In this document: piece by piece, positions 24,530-35,048 of the stretch
How the letters are laid out: every line of letters begins with the position of its first letter
How positions within the stretch are numbered: position 1 is the stretch's first letter
Source: Acestrorhynchus altus
Taxonomy: Eukaryota > Chordata > Actinopteri > Characiformes > Acestrorhynchidae
Reading direction: 5' to 3'
Assembly: GCA_034509495.1 (NCBI GenBank)
Contig: CM067505.1
Coordinates: forward strand, 10,567,067 to 10,631,066
DNA: 64,000 bases
Position numbers and translations under genes: made by a program
Notes under the pieces: model-generated
What the model was told of the DNA's origin: nothing
The model's database searches: none
The model's input: the letters and a program-made list of their open reading frames with translations, nothing else

Positions 24530-24960
24530 CTGAGTCATTACTGAATTATTTATTGCAGATACTTAATTTTTTACAGTAAAAATGGAACAATTTGTTATTA
24601 ATATTACATGTTGAATCATTTATAATACTGACTGAATCCTTTGCAAGACATATTAAACTATTTATTGTAAATACTGAATAAGTCATGTTAAATACTGAAT
24701 AATTTGTAGTTACTTAAGTATTTATAGTAGCAACCGAATCATTTATGATACTGACTGAATTACTTATGGTAAATATTAAATTATTTGCTGTAGATACTGA
24801 GTCATTTATAATACTGACTGAAGTACTTATTGATTTTCTTTTAAATAATTTACTGTGGTTACTGAATCACTAATAGTAAATTGAGTTTTATTACATACTG
24901 AATTGTTTATAGTAGATAATAAATCATTTATAATAGTGACTGGATCGTGTATCTGGATCA
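24530..24960. repeat. Degenerate AT-rich tandem array
   Basis: The words 'actgaatcatttataatact', 'tactgaataatttgtagtta', 'ctgactgaattacttatggt' and 'actgagtcatttataatact' recur every 30-60 bp. The copies differ strongly. The array runs straight into the sharp 20-bp minisatellite at 24961 and shares its 'actgactga' word, so the younger array may have arisen from one of these units. Confidence 0.6.
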
Positions 24961-25491
24961 TGTCAGTGTGTGATGCTGACTGACAGTGTGTGGGACTGAC
25001 TGACAGTGTGTGGTACTGACTGACAATGTTTGGTATTGACTGACAGTGTGTGGTACTGACTGACAATGTTTGGTACTGACTGACAGTGTGTGGTACTGAC
25101 TGACAGTGTTTGGTAATGACTGACAGTGTGTGGTACTGACTGACAGTGTTTGGTACTGACTTACAGTGTGCGGTACTGACTGACAGTGTGTGGTACTGAC
25201 TGACAATGTTTGGTACTGACTGACAGTGTGTGGTACTGACTGACAATGTTTGGTACTGACTGACAGTGTGTGGTACTGACTGACAGTGTTTGGTAATGAC
25301 TGACAGTGTGTGGTACTGACTGACAGTGTTTGGTACTGACTTACAGTGTGCGGTACTGAATGACAGTGTGTGGTACTGACTGACAATGTTTGGTACTGAC
25401 TGACAGCGTGCGGTACTGACTGACAATGTTTGGTACTGACTGACAGTGTGTGGTACTGACTGACAGTGTTTGGTAATGACTGACAGTGTGT
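24961..25491. repeat. 20-bp minisatellite with 180-bp higher-order repeat
   Basis: The unit is close to TGACAGTGTGTGGTACTGAC, in about 26.5 head-to-tail copies. Variants (aatgtt, agtgtt, ttacag, cgg, taatg) are not random. The nine-unit block 25021-25200 is repeated at 25201-25380 with only two differences (25036 T/C and 25320 C/A), and a third partial block follows to 25491. Block duplication has therefore been recent. The array keeps all minus-strand frames open; those frames are artefacts. Confidence 0.95.
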
Positions 25492-25659
25492 GACATTTGT
25501 TTTTCCAAAGACAAATTTTTAACTTTACCAAATATAAAATGTGGAGTAGTGCTGATTGTAGAAGTAGAAAGAATGATCTCCCCTTCGTGCTGCTGTAATG
25601 TGCTGTCTGTGGTCAGGGATAGGTGTATTTTGGTCACATTAATAATTCTGAATCATTGT

Positions 25660-25995
25660 TATTAATTTGGCAAGGGGATCGAGGTAGTGAAGAGGTGTGT
25701 TTTATTTAGACTTTGCGGCAGGAAAGCAGGGCTGTAAGTGAGCACTCTGGATTTGATTGGTGTGAAGCAAACCAGAGCTTTGTAAACACAAAAGACAAAA
25801 GATGGAATCAGTCGGCTAAATCTGTAGGATGGAAAGGTGTGAGGGAGCACTTTGCATTTACGGCCTCTGAGGAGTGAGGTAGGAAGTGGTGTAGTAAAGC
25901 AGTCACACTCTGCAGAGGCCCTCTCAGAACTCTTCATTCAACCTCATTCATATTAATTTGGCCTAAAGACCTCAAAGCTAAATCTCAGAGAAACT
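25660..25995. promoter_or_regulatory. Candidate tbxta upstream enhancer with fork-head and T-box motifs
   Basis: This unique segment lies 1.4-1.7 kb upstream of the tbxta start. It holds TGTAAACA (25781-25788), a canonical fork-head core; AGGTGTGA (25835-25842), a full T-box half-site; and GGTGTGAA (25759-25766), a second T-box core. FoxA plus Brachyury sites are the known logic of several chordate notochord enhancers. The segment is bounded by a minisatellite and by a GA repeat. Autoregulatory enhancer function is an inference. Confidence 0.35.
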
Positions 25996-26005
25996 GTTAT
26001 TGAAT

Positions 26006-26007
<2 letters not shown>

Positions 26008-26061
<54 letters not shown>
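26008..26061. repeat. (GA)n microsatellite
   Basis: About 25 GA units, with a GTGA interruption at the left end. Confidence 0.95.
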
Positions 26062-26063
<2 letters not shown>

Positions 26064-26550
26064 TTCTGTGGACTGAGGATAAAAAGGTTAAAAACCTTTA
26101 CTGTTACACTTAGTGCAGAACCCCATCCTCCCCCTCCTGCCCCCCATACAGTCAGGAAGGTTGTCCTCTGCTGGGACTGGACGGCTGCTTGGGAATGACG
26201 GGCAGGAAAATGGGTGTGAAATAAAGTCAGTTAGTCAAGCCAGCTGCCTCCTCAGTAAACACACCTCTTCTCATCTGTGTATTTGGGAGGACAAAAGATT
26301 CCTGTTGTTCGCAAATATACGGCCGAGTTCAAAGACCGTGTGGCAGACATCGTCTCTGTCTTCTTCAGTAACAGATAAGCCTGAAACCTCTCCCACCACA
26401 GCAACAACAACAACGATATGAAATATCAAATTCTACTCAGTCAGTGTGTGTTTTGATTTGTCCATTGGACTGAAATACTAATACAATGAAGCACTGTAAG
26501 ATTACCATACTACCACATTCAGTAAAAAGGGCAAAATTGGAGATACGTTT
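26062..26550. other. tbxta upstream sequence
   Basis: Unique, GC-moderate sequence within 1.3 kb of the tbxta start. TTCAAAG at 26328-26334 fits the TCF/LEF consensus, which matters because Wnt signalling activates tbxta orthologues; one site alone proves little. No exon was recognised. Confidence 0.3.
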
Positions 26551-26559
26551 TTTGTTAAC

Positions 26560-26650
26560 AGTAATATATATAACTAGATATATAACTAGATATAATATAT
26601 AACTATATAACTAATATAACTAGATAAATATAATATATAACTAGCCTAAC
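26560..26650. repeat. Short AT-rich tandem repeat (ataactaga-type)
   Basis: About eight irregular copies of 'tatataactaga' and 'ataactatat' words. Confidence 0.7.
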
Positions 26651-26724
26651 ATGTAAACACAAGTCTAAAATGAGACTAAATAAAAACATTTTTATTTTTT
26701 CTGTTCAATTCTCAAACAGTAAAT

Positions 26725-27150
26725 ATTTAGGCATATATTATATTTAGGTCTAATTTATATTGAGGCCTAGTTTATATTTAGATCTAGTTTATATTGAGGC
26801 CAAGTTTATATTTAGGCCTAGTTTATATTTAGGTGTAGTTTGTATTTAGGTCTAGATTATATTTAGGTCTAGTTTATATTCAAGCCTAGTTTATATTTAG
26901 GTCTAGTTTGTATTTAGGTCTAGATTATATTGAGGCCAAGTTTATATTTAGGCCTAGTTTATATTTAGGTGTAGTTTGTATTTAGGTCTAGATTATATTT
27001 AAGACTAGTTCATATTGAGGCGTAGTTTATACTTACGCCTAGTTTATATTTAGGTCTAGTTTATATTGAGGTCTAAATTATATTGAGGTCTAGTTCATAT
27101 TGAGGTCTAATTTATATTGAGGTCTAGTTTATACTAAGGTCTAGTTTATT
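26725..27150. repeat. 17-bp minisatellite abutting the tbxta promoter
   Basis: The unit is close to TTTATATTTAGGTCTAG, in about 25 copies with recurrent variants (ggcctag, gaggcctag, aggtgtag, caagcctag). A composite of several units, including the AGGTGTAG variant, occurs twice (from about 26805 and about 26941), a sign of block duplication. The right edge lies only about 110 bp upstream of the expected transcription start of tbxta. Confidence 0.9.
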
Positions 27151-27174
27151 TTCCACACGTTGGGGATTAGCTAG

Positions 27175-27350
27175 ATGGGCGTGGCTTCCCTCGATTGTCC
27201 CCGCCCCCTGCAGAAAGCGCTTCGCGCCTGCTTTTAAAAACGCGGCCGCAGCGTTAACGGCCCTGACCGCCTCTCGCGCTCTCAGTCTGTCGGATCAGCA
27301 GAACCTGCTCAACGGTTCACCTGTGGGATTTGCCCGAGATAAGTGGAAGT
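27175..27350 (+). promoter_or_regulatory. tbxta: tbxta core promoter and 5' UTR (CpG-rich)
   Basis: The AT-rich background switches abruptly to CpG-rich DNA. CCCCGCCCC near 27200 is a GC box (Sp1/KLF type). TTTTAAAA at 27232-27239 is a weak TATA-like element, which would put the start near 27262-27270. From there to 27350 there is no upstream ATG, and the first ATG (27351) starts the Brachyury protein. The exact start site was not determined. Confidence 0.6.
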
Positions 27351-30101
27351 ATGAGCTCCAGCCCGGACGAACGCCTGGACCATCTCCTGAGCGCCGTGGA
27401 GAGCGAGTTTCAGAAGGGCAGTGAAAAAGGCGACGCGTCGGAGCGGGACATTAAACTGGCTCTGGAGGACTCGGAGCTGTGGAGCAAATTCAAAGAGCTC
27501 ACCAACGAGATGATCGTTACCAAGACCGGGAGGTACGGCCTGTTTTAGACTCCTAATTGCTGCTCCCAGCAGTCTCAAAGAGGGATTATTAACTCTCAGT
27601 TTGGAAAACAGACGTTTAGTACTTAATTCTGCCAAATTTTAAAGCGTTTGGTTTTAAAACAGCGGTTTGTGTGTTAGCTATCATGCTATTCTGAGGTGAT
27701 TGGGCCACAGCTGCGCGCGCGCCTCACTTCAGCCTGTGTGTGTGTGTGTGTGTGTGTGTGACATTAGGACTAATATGTCTTCTGTTCTATTCTTTCTCGT
27801 TACAGACGGATGTTCCCCGTGCTGAGGGCCAGTGTTAGTGGTCTGGACCCAAACGCAATGTACTCCGTGCTGCTGGACTTTGTGGCCGCAGATAACAACC
27901 GCTGGAAGTATGTGAATGGAGAGTGGGTCCCAGGAGGCAAGCCGGAGCCCCAGAGCCCCAGCTGTGTGTACATCCATCCGGACTCCCCGAACTTTGGTGC
28001 CCACTGGATGAAGGCGCCCGTCTCCTTTAGCAAAGTCAAACTGTCTAATAAACTCAATGGAGGAGGACAGGTGAGTCTCTTTCATTTCATAGAATTGAAC
28101 CGAAAGAACACATACACTTTAAATTGGAGCCTTAAAAAGCTTAAACGAAGACACACAGTGACATTAACAGCAGTTGTACTGATATTAACATTTAACTGTT
28201 ACAGTTAACATCAGCCAGTCATTAACGTATCTTTAAAAGCAAGAAAATGTCATTGATATATTTTTCTCACACAATAATGTCTGTTGGTTACAAATGAGTT
28301 TAGTAGTTATTGATGTAATATTTATTTATGTGTGTCACCTCCAGTATAAGTCACGTACAGATTTTCAGCGTGCATCATTTACAGACATATCTTCTACAAT
28401 TCAATCTTTTACTTTTTTTTTCTTCCTACAGATTATGCTGAACTCTTTGCACAAGTATGAGCCCCGGATCCACATTGTAAAGGTTGGCGGCATTCAGAAA
28501 ATGATCAGTAGCCAGTCCTTCCCTGAGACTCAGTTCATAGCTGTCACAGCCTACCAGAATGAAGAGGTAATGGTCAATGGAGCTTTTCTAAGTGGAGTAA
28601 TATGAGCTGCAAGTTTAGAAACTGTACCCATATTTTCATTTTAATAACAATTAAGTTTTTTTCTTTCAGATCACAGCCTTAAAAATCAAGCACAACCCCT
28701 TTGCAAAGGCATTTCTGGATGCTAAAGAACGGTAAGCAAAAAACACTATTGCTTATTGTTTTAGCAAACTAAATATAACTTGTAAGATGTTTCAAAAAAA
28801 TAAAATGATTTTTACTTTTCTGAAAATGTAATGTTTTTGTCCTCTCAGAAGTGACCATAAAGAAGCCCAAGAACACCCCAGTGACAACCAACAGTCTGGA
28901 TATTCACAGCGTAAGTAATGTCATCTTCATATACATCTAGTACTAGCCTAGATCTATTAGTACCAGTACAAAACCTTTAACACCATTCGTGCTGTTATGA
29001 CTTATATAAAATCATTTTATTTGTTATTTAGCACACAAAACTCGTGTCTCTAAAATGGCAACTGGAATTCATTGTAAAATATTGGCCAAACATTTTTCTT
29101 TCTTTTATTTTTGGTAATGATCTATTGTGTATTAAAATCATTGGAAAGTCAACGGATCACTTATTGTGCCAAGTTAATGTTCAGTAAATCGTTTGAATTG
29201 TGCTCATGTTTCTACCGTTTCTCCTGCAGTTGGTGGATGGTTCCTGCCTAATAATGGCCCCATCTGCCCTAGCAGCAGCCCTCCTCAGTTCAGCGGAGCC
29301 CCAGGTCACTCTTCCAGCTCATACTGTGAGCGCTACTCCAGCTTGCGAGGCCACAGGGCAAGCCCTTACCCTAGTCACTATCCCCACCGCAGCACTACTG
29401 GCAGTAAGTACACAGACTGTTCACTTTTAGTTTGTTTTAATGTGTAGATTTCATTCATAAACATTTTTGGTTGTGACTTGCTTTTTATAATTGTAATGAA
29501 TAGTTAGTAAGCTATACAAGAGCAAATTTTCAGTTGCCAATAACTATGTGGTTTTAATAATTGTTGTGTTTTTAGACAATTACATGGACAACTCTTCAGG
29601 AACTATTTCTACCCACGATAGCTGGTCGGCTCTGCAGATCCCCAATTCCAGTGGAATGGGCACTCTTGCTCACACTACAAACACCACCTCCAACACCAGG
29701 TCAGCTTACACAGTTGCATTTGAATTACACACATGTACACACACACACACACACAATGTACCAAATTCACAAATTTAATTTTACAGTTTGCAATTTATGA
29801 TCACCTTATTAACATTTAATTTGTATGTGTCTACAGCCAGTACCCAAGCCTCTGGTCTGTTGCTGGGACCACCCTCACCCCTTCTGGCTCAGCTTCAGGT
29901 TCCATTGCTGGGGGCCTGACCTCACAGTTCCTGCGAGGTTCCTCAGTGTCCTACTCAGGCCTCACCTCCTCTCTGCCTGTGTCTTCCCCATCGTCCATGT
30001 ATGATCCAGGCCTGAGTGAGGTGGGCATGGGTGAAGCCCAGTTTGAGAGTTCCATTGCCAGACTTACAGCTTCTTGGGCACCTGTGGCACAGAGCTACTA
30101 A
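27351..30101 (+). CDS. tbxta: Brachyury / no tail T-box transcription factor (eight exons)
   Basis: Coding exons: 27351-27532, 27806-28070, 28432-28566, 28670-28731, 28849-28910, 29230-29403, 29576-29699 and 29837-30101, all with GT..AG junctions in phase. They give 422 aa plus TAA, the usual length for fish Brachyury. The N terminus reads MSSSPDERLDHLLSAVESEF. The T-box DNA-binding domain spans about residues 40-218, with LLDFVAADNNRWKYVNGEW, FGAHWMKAPVSFSKVKLSN, GGIQKMISSQSFPETQF and TAYQNEEITALKIKHNPFAK. The C-terminal half is Ser/Thr/Pro-rich, activates transcription, and ends in a conserved WAPVAQSY. The protein is nuclear, binds AGGTGTGA half-sites and specifies notochord and posterior mesoderm. 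Similarity throughout favours the tbxta paralogue over tbxtb. No frameshift or missing exon is seen. It converges on nudc about 15 kb downstream. Confidence 0.97.
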
Positions 30102-30760
30102 CAATGCCAGCTGTCCTTCGACTTGATTTAAAGACTTCCTCCTGTTGTAAAACAAATCCAGAAAATTATGCCTTAAGTGCATGATCCTCTTAAGGTGGTT
30201 AAAAAGGACTTGGACTTGTTTAATGCTAAACACCAGCAAAGTAGGAATATAGAAGTGGTTCCTGTTTTTTCAAAGAAAATACAGCCCGACGGCCTTAGAA
30301 AAGTCTTACTTATGCTCTGGGTAAGATCTTTTTTCATGTTAAAGATATAGAGCATGCAAAGACAATCACATAGGCTTGTGTTTGCTTCTGTTTGCTCTCC
30401 CATCTAGCAATTACGGAGCTGTTACTGTCAGACACCAAATGTCTTTTGGGGCCAATAATGGAGTTTGTAAGTTAAGCAAAAGATTAATAAGACCAAAGAC
30501 GACGTTCTTGTTGTTTACTGAATGTAAATGTGTGTAAATAAATTTTAAATTAACATTCGTTATCATTGATGGTCATATAAAATAAAAATGTAAAATCTAC
30601 AAAACTTTGCTGTGCTTTAAAAAAGTGCCTTGTATGCTCTAGTTTATTTGGTATGAAATGACCTTTCCCACACTGAAGTGCCATGTACATACCTATTTGT
30701 GTTTGTTTGACTCATTGTGAGTTTTATTTATATCATGTTAATAATAAATTAAAGTCCTTT
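30102..30760 (+). terminator. tbxta: tbxta 3' UTR with polyadenylation signals
   Basis: After the stop, AATAAA occurs at 30537-30542, again near 30580, and at 30743-30748, the last followed by a T-rich run at 30758-30766. Alternative 3' ends are likely. The poly(A) site in use cannot be chosen from sequence alone. Confidence 0.6.
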
Positions 30761-30824
30761 TTTTTTGTCAAAAATTCAGTGTTGTTTCTTGCTCCTTACA
30801 GTTACACTGTAACTCTATATCATG

Positions 30825-31035
30825 CCCCAGTGCCATGCATAGGCTAGAGGGCTATAAAACTCCATAGCATTGGGCTGCAGAGCAGTGGAATTGCAACCTC
30901 AGGTGATTAAGCTATATTCAGTACATCTGGTATTAGTGCAAGTGAATGAACTTATCCAACATTGGTTCCTGACCTTCCTAATGCCCCTGTGGCTGAATGT
31001 AGCAATGTTTCAGCATCAAGTGATGGAAGCTTACT
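30825..31035 (+). mobile_element. Fragment of the same DNA-transposon family as 9940-10350
   Basis: It contains 'gcataggctagagggctata', 'attgggctgcagagcagtgg' and 'cctaatgcccctgtggctga', then 'catcaagtgatggaagctt'. These overlap and extend the right part of the family seen at 9940-10350. No termini are visible. It lies just past the tbxta 3' end. Confidence 0.5.
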
Positions 31036-31589
31036 TTTCAAACATGTAGCCTCAGTTTTTTATTGTGTGATACATGCAGGGAGGATAGTATGGACAGGAT
31101 TAGAAGCTTTGTGCCCTGTTTCAAAGTATTTAGTTCATGATTCTGGTGATATGTTTTAAACTAGCTTTACTAATCCATATTGCATAAAAAAAAGAAATGA
31201 ATATATTTGCTGTAGTTGATGAAATATTATCAAGCTTAGCCCCATGTTTACATAAATATCACATCTAAACAAAATAGGATAAATCAGTTTTGTTTAACAG
31301 GCTCATCCAAAAGAGCTTTTGAAATGTTATGATTGCCATTTTACATTCTTCATATATTCTTCTGTCCAGTTTATATTCTTCGGTTTTCCTCTTGTTTTTT
31401 CTACCAGATTTTGTCATGTAACTTGTGCTGCAGTCTTGGAGAGTCTTGAATCTATGATTTCTGCATAACAAGAAATTTTTGCTAAAATGTTCTAGCAACA
31501 TGTTATTAACCACCTAGCAACCGCTTTCCAAAACATTAGCTACCATCTCACAATACTTTTAAAACTTCTAGAAAACCAGAGCAACCCTA
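31036..31589. other. Intergenic, nothing recognised
   Basis: AT-rich sequence; no supported feature. Confidence 0.4.
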
Positions 31590-32266
31590 TACAGTGGGGA
31601 AATAAGTATTTGATACACTGAGTTTTCTCCCCTACTTAGTCATTTTTATTATAGGTACACTTCAACTGTGAGAGACAGAATCCAAAAAAAAAAAAAACAA
31701 ATCCAGAAAATCAGATTGTGTTATTTTAAAATGATTAATTTATATTTTATTGCACAAAACACATATTTTATCATCTATCAACCAGCAAGATCTCTGTCTC
31801 TCACAGACCTGTTAAACTTTCTTTAAGAATGCCTCCTACTCTGCACTCATTGCCTGTATTAATTGCACCTGTTTGAATGTATTACCTGTTTAAAAGACAC
31901 CCATCCACACATTCAAGCAATTATACTCCAACCTCTCTACAATGGCTAAGACCAAAGAACTGTCTAAGCACACCAGGGACCCCAAATTTCAGATCTGCAC
32001 AAGGCTGGGATAGGCTACAGGACGATAGGTAAGCAGCTTGTTGAGAAGGCAACAAGTGTTGGCACAATTATTAGAAAATGGAAGAAACTGTCAATATTCC
32101 TCTGGGGCTCCATGCAAGAAGCCTTGTGGAGGTAAGGATGATTCTGGAAAAAGGAATCAGGAATCAGCCTAGAACTACATGGGAGGACCCTGTCAATGAC
32201 CTGAAGAGTTTATATATATATAGACTATCATTGGCAGTGTATCAAATTCTTATTTTCCCCACTGTA
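31590..32266 (+). mobile_element. Internally deleted Tc1/mariner element with intact ends
   Basis: The left terminus 31590-31620 (starting TACAGTGGGGAAATAAG) and the right terminus 32235-32266 are inverted copies of each other apart from one indel and one or two substitutions, and both end in the TA target dinucleotide. Inside are the 5' leader and the N-terminal part of a transposase (MAKTKELSKHTRD near 31942, then a helix-turn-helix segment to about 32090). The remainder, including the DDE catalytic core, is gone. It is a non-autonomous deletion derivative of about 0.68 kb. Confidence 0.85.
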
Positions 32267-33680
32267 GTAACAGACTAGCAACTAGGACATGTAAACCATT
32301 TACATATTTGAAGTTTATTGTATATTGTTTCTAAAATTGTTAATTCTCATATTTATCATTGTTTTTCTATGTACTTAATTTTAATTTTTCAGCTCATTCT
32401 CGTTCAGTCATTCTGTTATCAAATAAAGCCAATAATTCATATCCTGATTTAGAAACAATGTCAAAAATGAAATAATGAAAAAAATAAATAAATACAGTAC
32501 AGCATTGACATTTTGTACAGATAATTCTGCTTAAATTTTCATGGAAATTAATTATGTGGCAAGATCCTATTACCAAGGCACAATAATGAGAAATGAATGA
32601 TATTTTCTGTATAACAGTATGATGCATGTATACAAAGCATATGTGTTGCAAAGCTATGTCTTTAAATCCAGAAGCGGCTCTCTGTCTTTTTGTGAGCTCA
32701 GTAACAACAGTGAAGCAGCACAGTTCTGCTAAGTGAAATCTAGGCTTTGCAAGTTGTGTAATAGTGGCATGGCAAGTAGTGTGGACATGGCACTGGACTT
32801 GGACCTCTGCGTATGTCAGGGGCTTTTTCTACCTCTCACGATGTTTTGTTAGAATCTGCAGCTCACTGTGACACCAGGCCTAAACACTTCAGACTCTGTC
32901 ATTCAAAAGCAAAATGGTGATGAAGAATTGAACAACTCCAAATGTGCCTGACTCAACAGCGCTAAAAAGATAAGGAGGCACCTTCTGCACCTGAAATCTA
33001 ATGACTAGGTTCTTAATCATATAGGAGTGAGTGAAATACAACCGGACACATTTTGTCTTTAACTAAATTATTTGAAAAGTGATTCATAACATTTAGAATA
33101 TTTCACCAACCAACTTGTTCATTTCTGATACAAATGAGAATGTAAACTTTGTTTCCAGCATTCCAGCATAATAAACAATTCAGCTGAATACGGACAGTCA
33201 GACACTACAACATACCCAGCTGGCATCTGGTAAAATTATATATATATAAAAACAAATAGCAAACGGTAGATTCCAGATTTGAAGACCTGGGGTAGATGAT
33301 AAGGCTTTTTCCATTTGCTTATGTCTAAATACCTTAAGGCAATTTTTATTAATCAGGTCATGTTCTGTTATTTTCAGCTAGGATATCACAAAAGTAGGCC
33401 TACTCTATTTGCATATTTTCCAAATCTTAGAAAAAACATTTAGTGAAAAGTGAAAAAATTCAAGTCATTTTGTTTCTTTTGATAAGTTTGGCTTATAATT
33501 TATGAAACGCTATAGTTGAGAAATTCATTACCTCAAATTATTAGAATATCATAAGGTATATAAGACATTTTAGCACTGTGGGCAGGTGCTCAATCCTGCT
33601 CGAAAAGGTTGAGATTTTATTGATGTCTCTGGATTTCCAAATGAAATGCAAACCCCTTAACTAGCAGTAAGATAAAATCA
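32267..33680. other. Intergenic, nothing recognised
   Basis: AT-rich unique sequence; no exon signals convincing enough to call. Confidence 0.4.
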
Positions 33681-33689
33681 GGTCATATT

Positions 33690-34035
33690 CCAATAGCTAA
33701 CAGCCTTTTTTGTTTCTGTCAGCTGTTTAACATTACCCTGACAGGGTGAAATGAGCATAATAAGGACTTTAATTATAGAATTACAAGTTGCTCCTTGAGA
33801 AATAGAGTTGATAAAATGGACAATGAAGGGGTTATAATGTAGTGGCTGTTCAGTATATAATACTTATGTGCATGTAGTTTTATAATGTAATGTTGTAATT
33901 TGCTTTATATGCAAAGCATTTTTTCCAGCTTTTTTTAGTGCATCATCTGAGCCATAGCTGAATGGTTTAATGATGCAAGAAGCTGGAAAGCTATTTCTGG
34001 TTGTTCTAATTACAGCAGAAGGTAGAAACAGTTAA
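33690..34035. promoter_or_regulatory. Possible conserved non-coding element
   Basis: A repeat-free block with several ATTA-type and Oct/homeodomain-like words (TTTAATTATAG near 33770, TTTATATGCAAAG near 33903, TCTAATTACAGC near 34005). It lies 3.6 kb downstream of tbxta and directly before a possible terminal exon. Enhancer function is inferred from its texture only. Confidence 0.25.
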
Positions 34036-34109
34036 ACTGTCTTTGAAATGAGTGCATGAACATGTTCAATTATTGGGATTATCTTTTAATTTTCTCTTAT
34101 TTTTTGTAG

Positions 34110-34270
34110 TGAATTGGAAGAGTTTGAGAGGTTTATTCAGCACCAAATGAAGAAAGAAGGGCAGATAAGGCCAGACATTTCAGAGTAGTGCTGGTGTGAC
34201 TAAGTATAGCATTATTAAGTTATGTGTTTTAATTAAAAGAAAAATAAATTAAATAATAGGGTCACACCTA
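34110..34270 (+). CDS. Candidate terminal exon of an unidentified gene
   Basis: A T-rich tract (34083-34106) ending in TTTTTGTAG makes a strong splice acceptor. It is followed by 25 codons (34111-34185), ELEEFERFIQHQMKKEGQIR then PDISE, a TAG stop at 34186-34188, and an AATAAA signal at 34243-34248. Acceptor, charged helical peptide, stop and near poly(A) signal together have the form of a last exon on the plus strand. I do not recognise the protein and found no preceding exon in the window, so the rest may lie in tiny undetected exons, or the match may be chance or a relic. The codon phase at the junction would be 2. Confidence 0.3.
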
Positions 34271-34850
34271 TGTGCATTTAATTCTTTGCTCACACTCAAT
34301 TGCTTTTCTTTAACCTCTTATCCTATTCAGAGTCATATATCCTGTTTTTCCTATTTTAACACCGGAGCTGACATAAAATGTTACCAATTGTTAAAAAAAA
34401 AAACATAGCATTTGTTCCCATTTCCAGAAACAACACAGAACTACAAAATTGTAATAGATTTTTAATTCTTAATGCCTTTTAAGGTTCCCAAGTAGATTGC
34501 ACAGTAAAACAATGAATAAATTATTTCATTTTATTTTGCACTAGAAAGCCCAGCATTCCATAATTACAAGAATGACAGTTAGAAAATCAATGCTTATTAA
34601 TAATGTTATACAGACTACAAAAATGTTATGTCATAATATCAAATGTAAGTGCAGTATTTGTTCAACAAAACATACTACTACAATAAATGTATATGTCTTA
34701 TATCCAAGTGTGTTTTTCTAATAAATAAATACATCAAAAATATTTTTTCAAAAAAAGAATGTATAATATATATGGCCGTCACTACAAAGTTACTACTCAT
34801 TTTCATTTCTTGTGTTTCATAAGGACTGACATGCACCTAGGTTTCTTACA

Positions 34851-34899
<49 letters not shown>
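34851..34899. repeat. (ATT)n microsatellite
   Basis: About 16 ATT units. They are complementary to the array at 35005-35047. Confidence 0.95.
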
Positions 34900-35001
34900 G
34901 AAGATGATGACAATAAGGGTAATAACAAATTTACTATATTATTATGATTATTGATGATGATAATAAGAATAATATCAATAATATTTGATTATTATTATCA
35001 T

Positions 35002-35004
<3 letters not shown>

Positions 35005-35047
<43 letters not shown>
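35005..35047. repeat. (AAT)n microsatellite
   Basis: About 14 AAT units, inverted relative to 34851-34899, with AT-rich, partly repetitive DNA between them. Confidence 0.95.

Positions 35048-35048
<1 letters not shown>

Noticed and set aside
24961..25491. Regular 20-bp repeats as a possible CRISPR array
   Set aside because: Units are directly tandem with no spacers, and the genome is animal.
24827..25531. 234-codon minus-strand open frame of repeated TLSVSTTHCQS-type units (and overlapping 142- and 98-codon frames)
   Set aside because: It is produced by the 20-bp minisatellite, which lacks stops in every minus frame. There is no gene structure or known protein.
27309..28085. Minus-strand frames opposite tbxta exons 1 and 2
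   Set aside because: They are shadows of the strongly coding plus strand.
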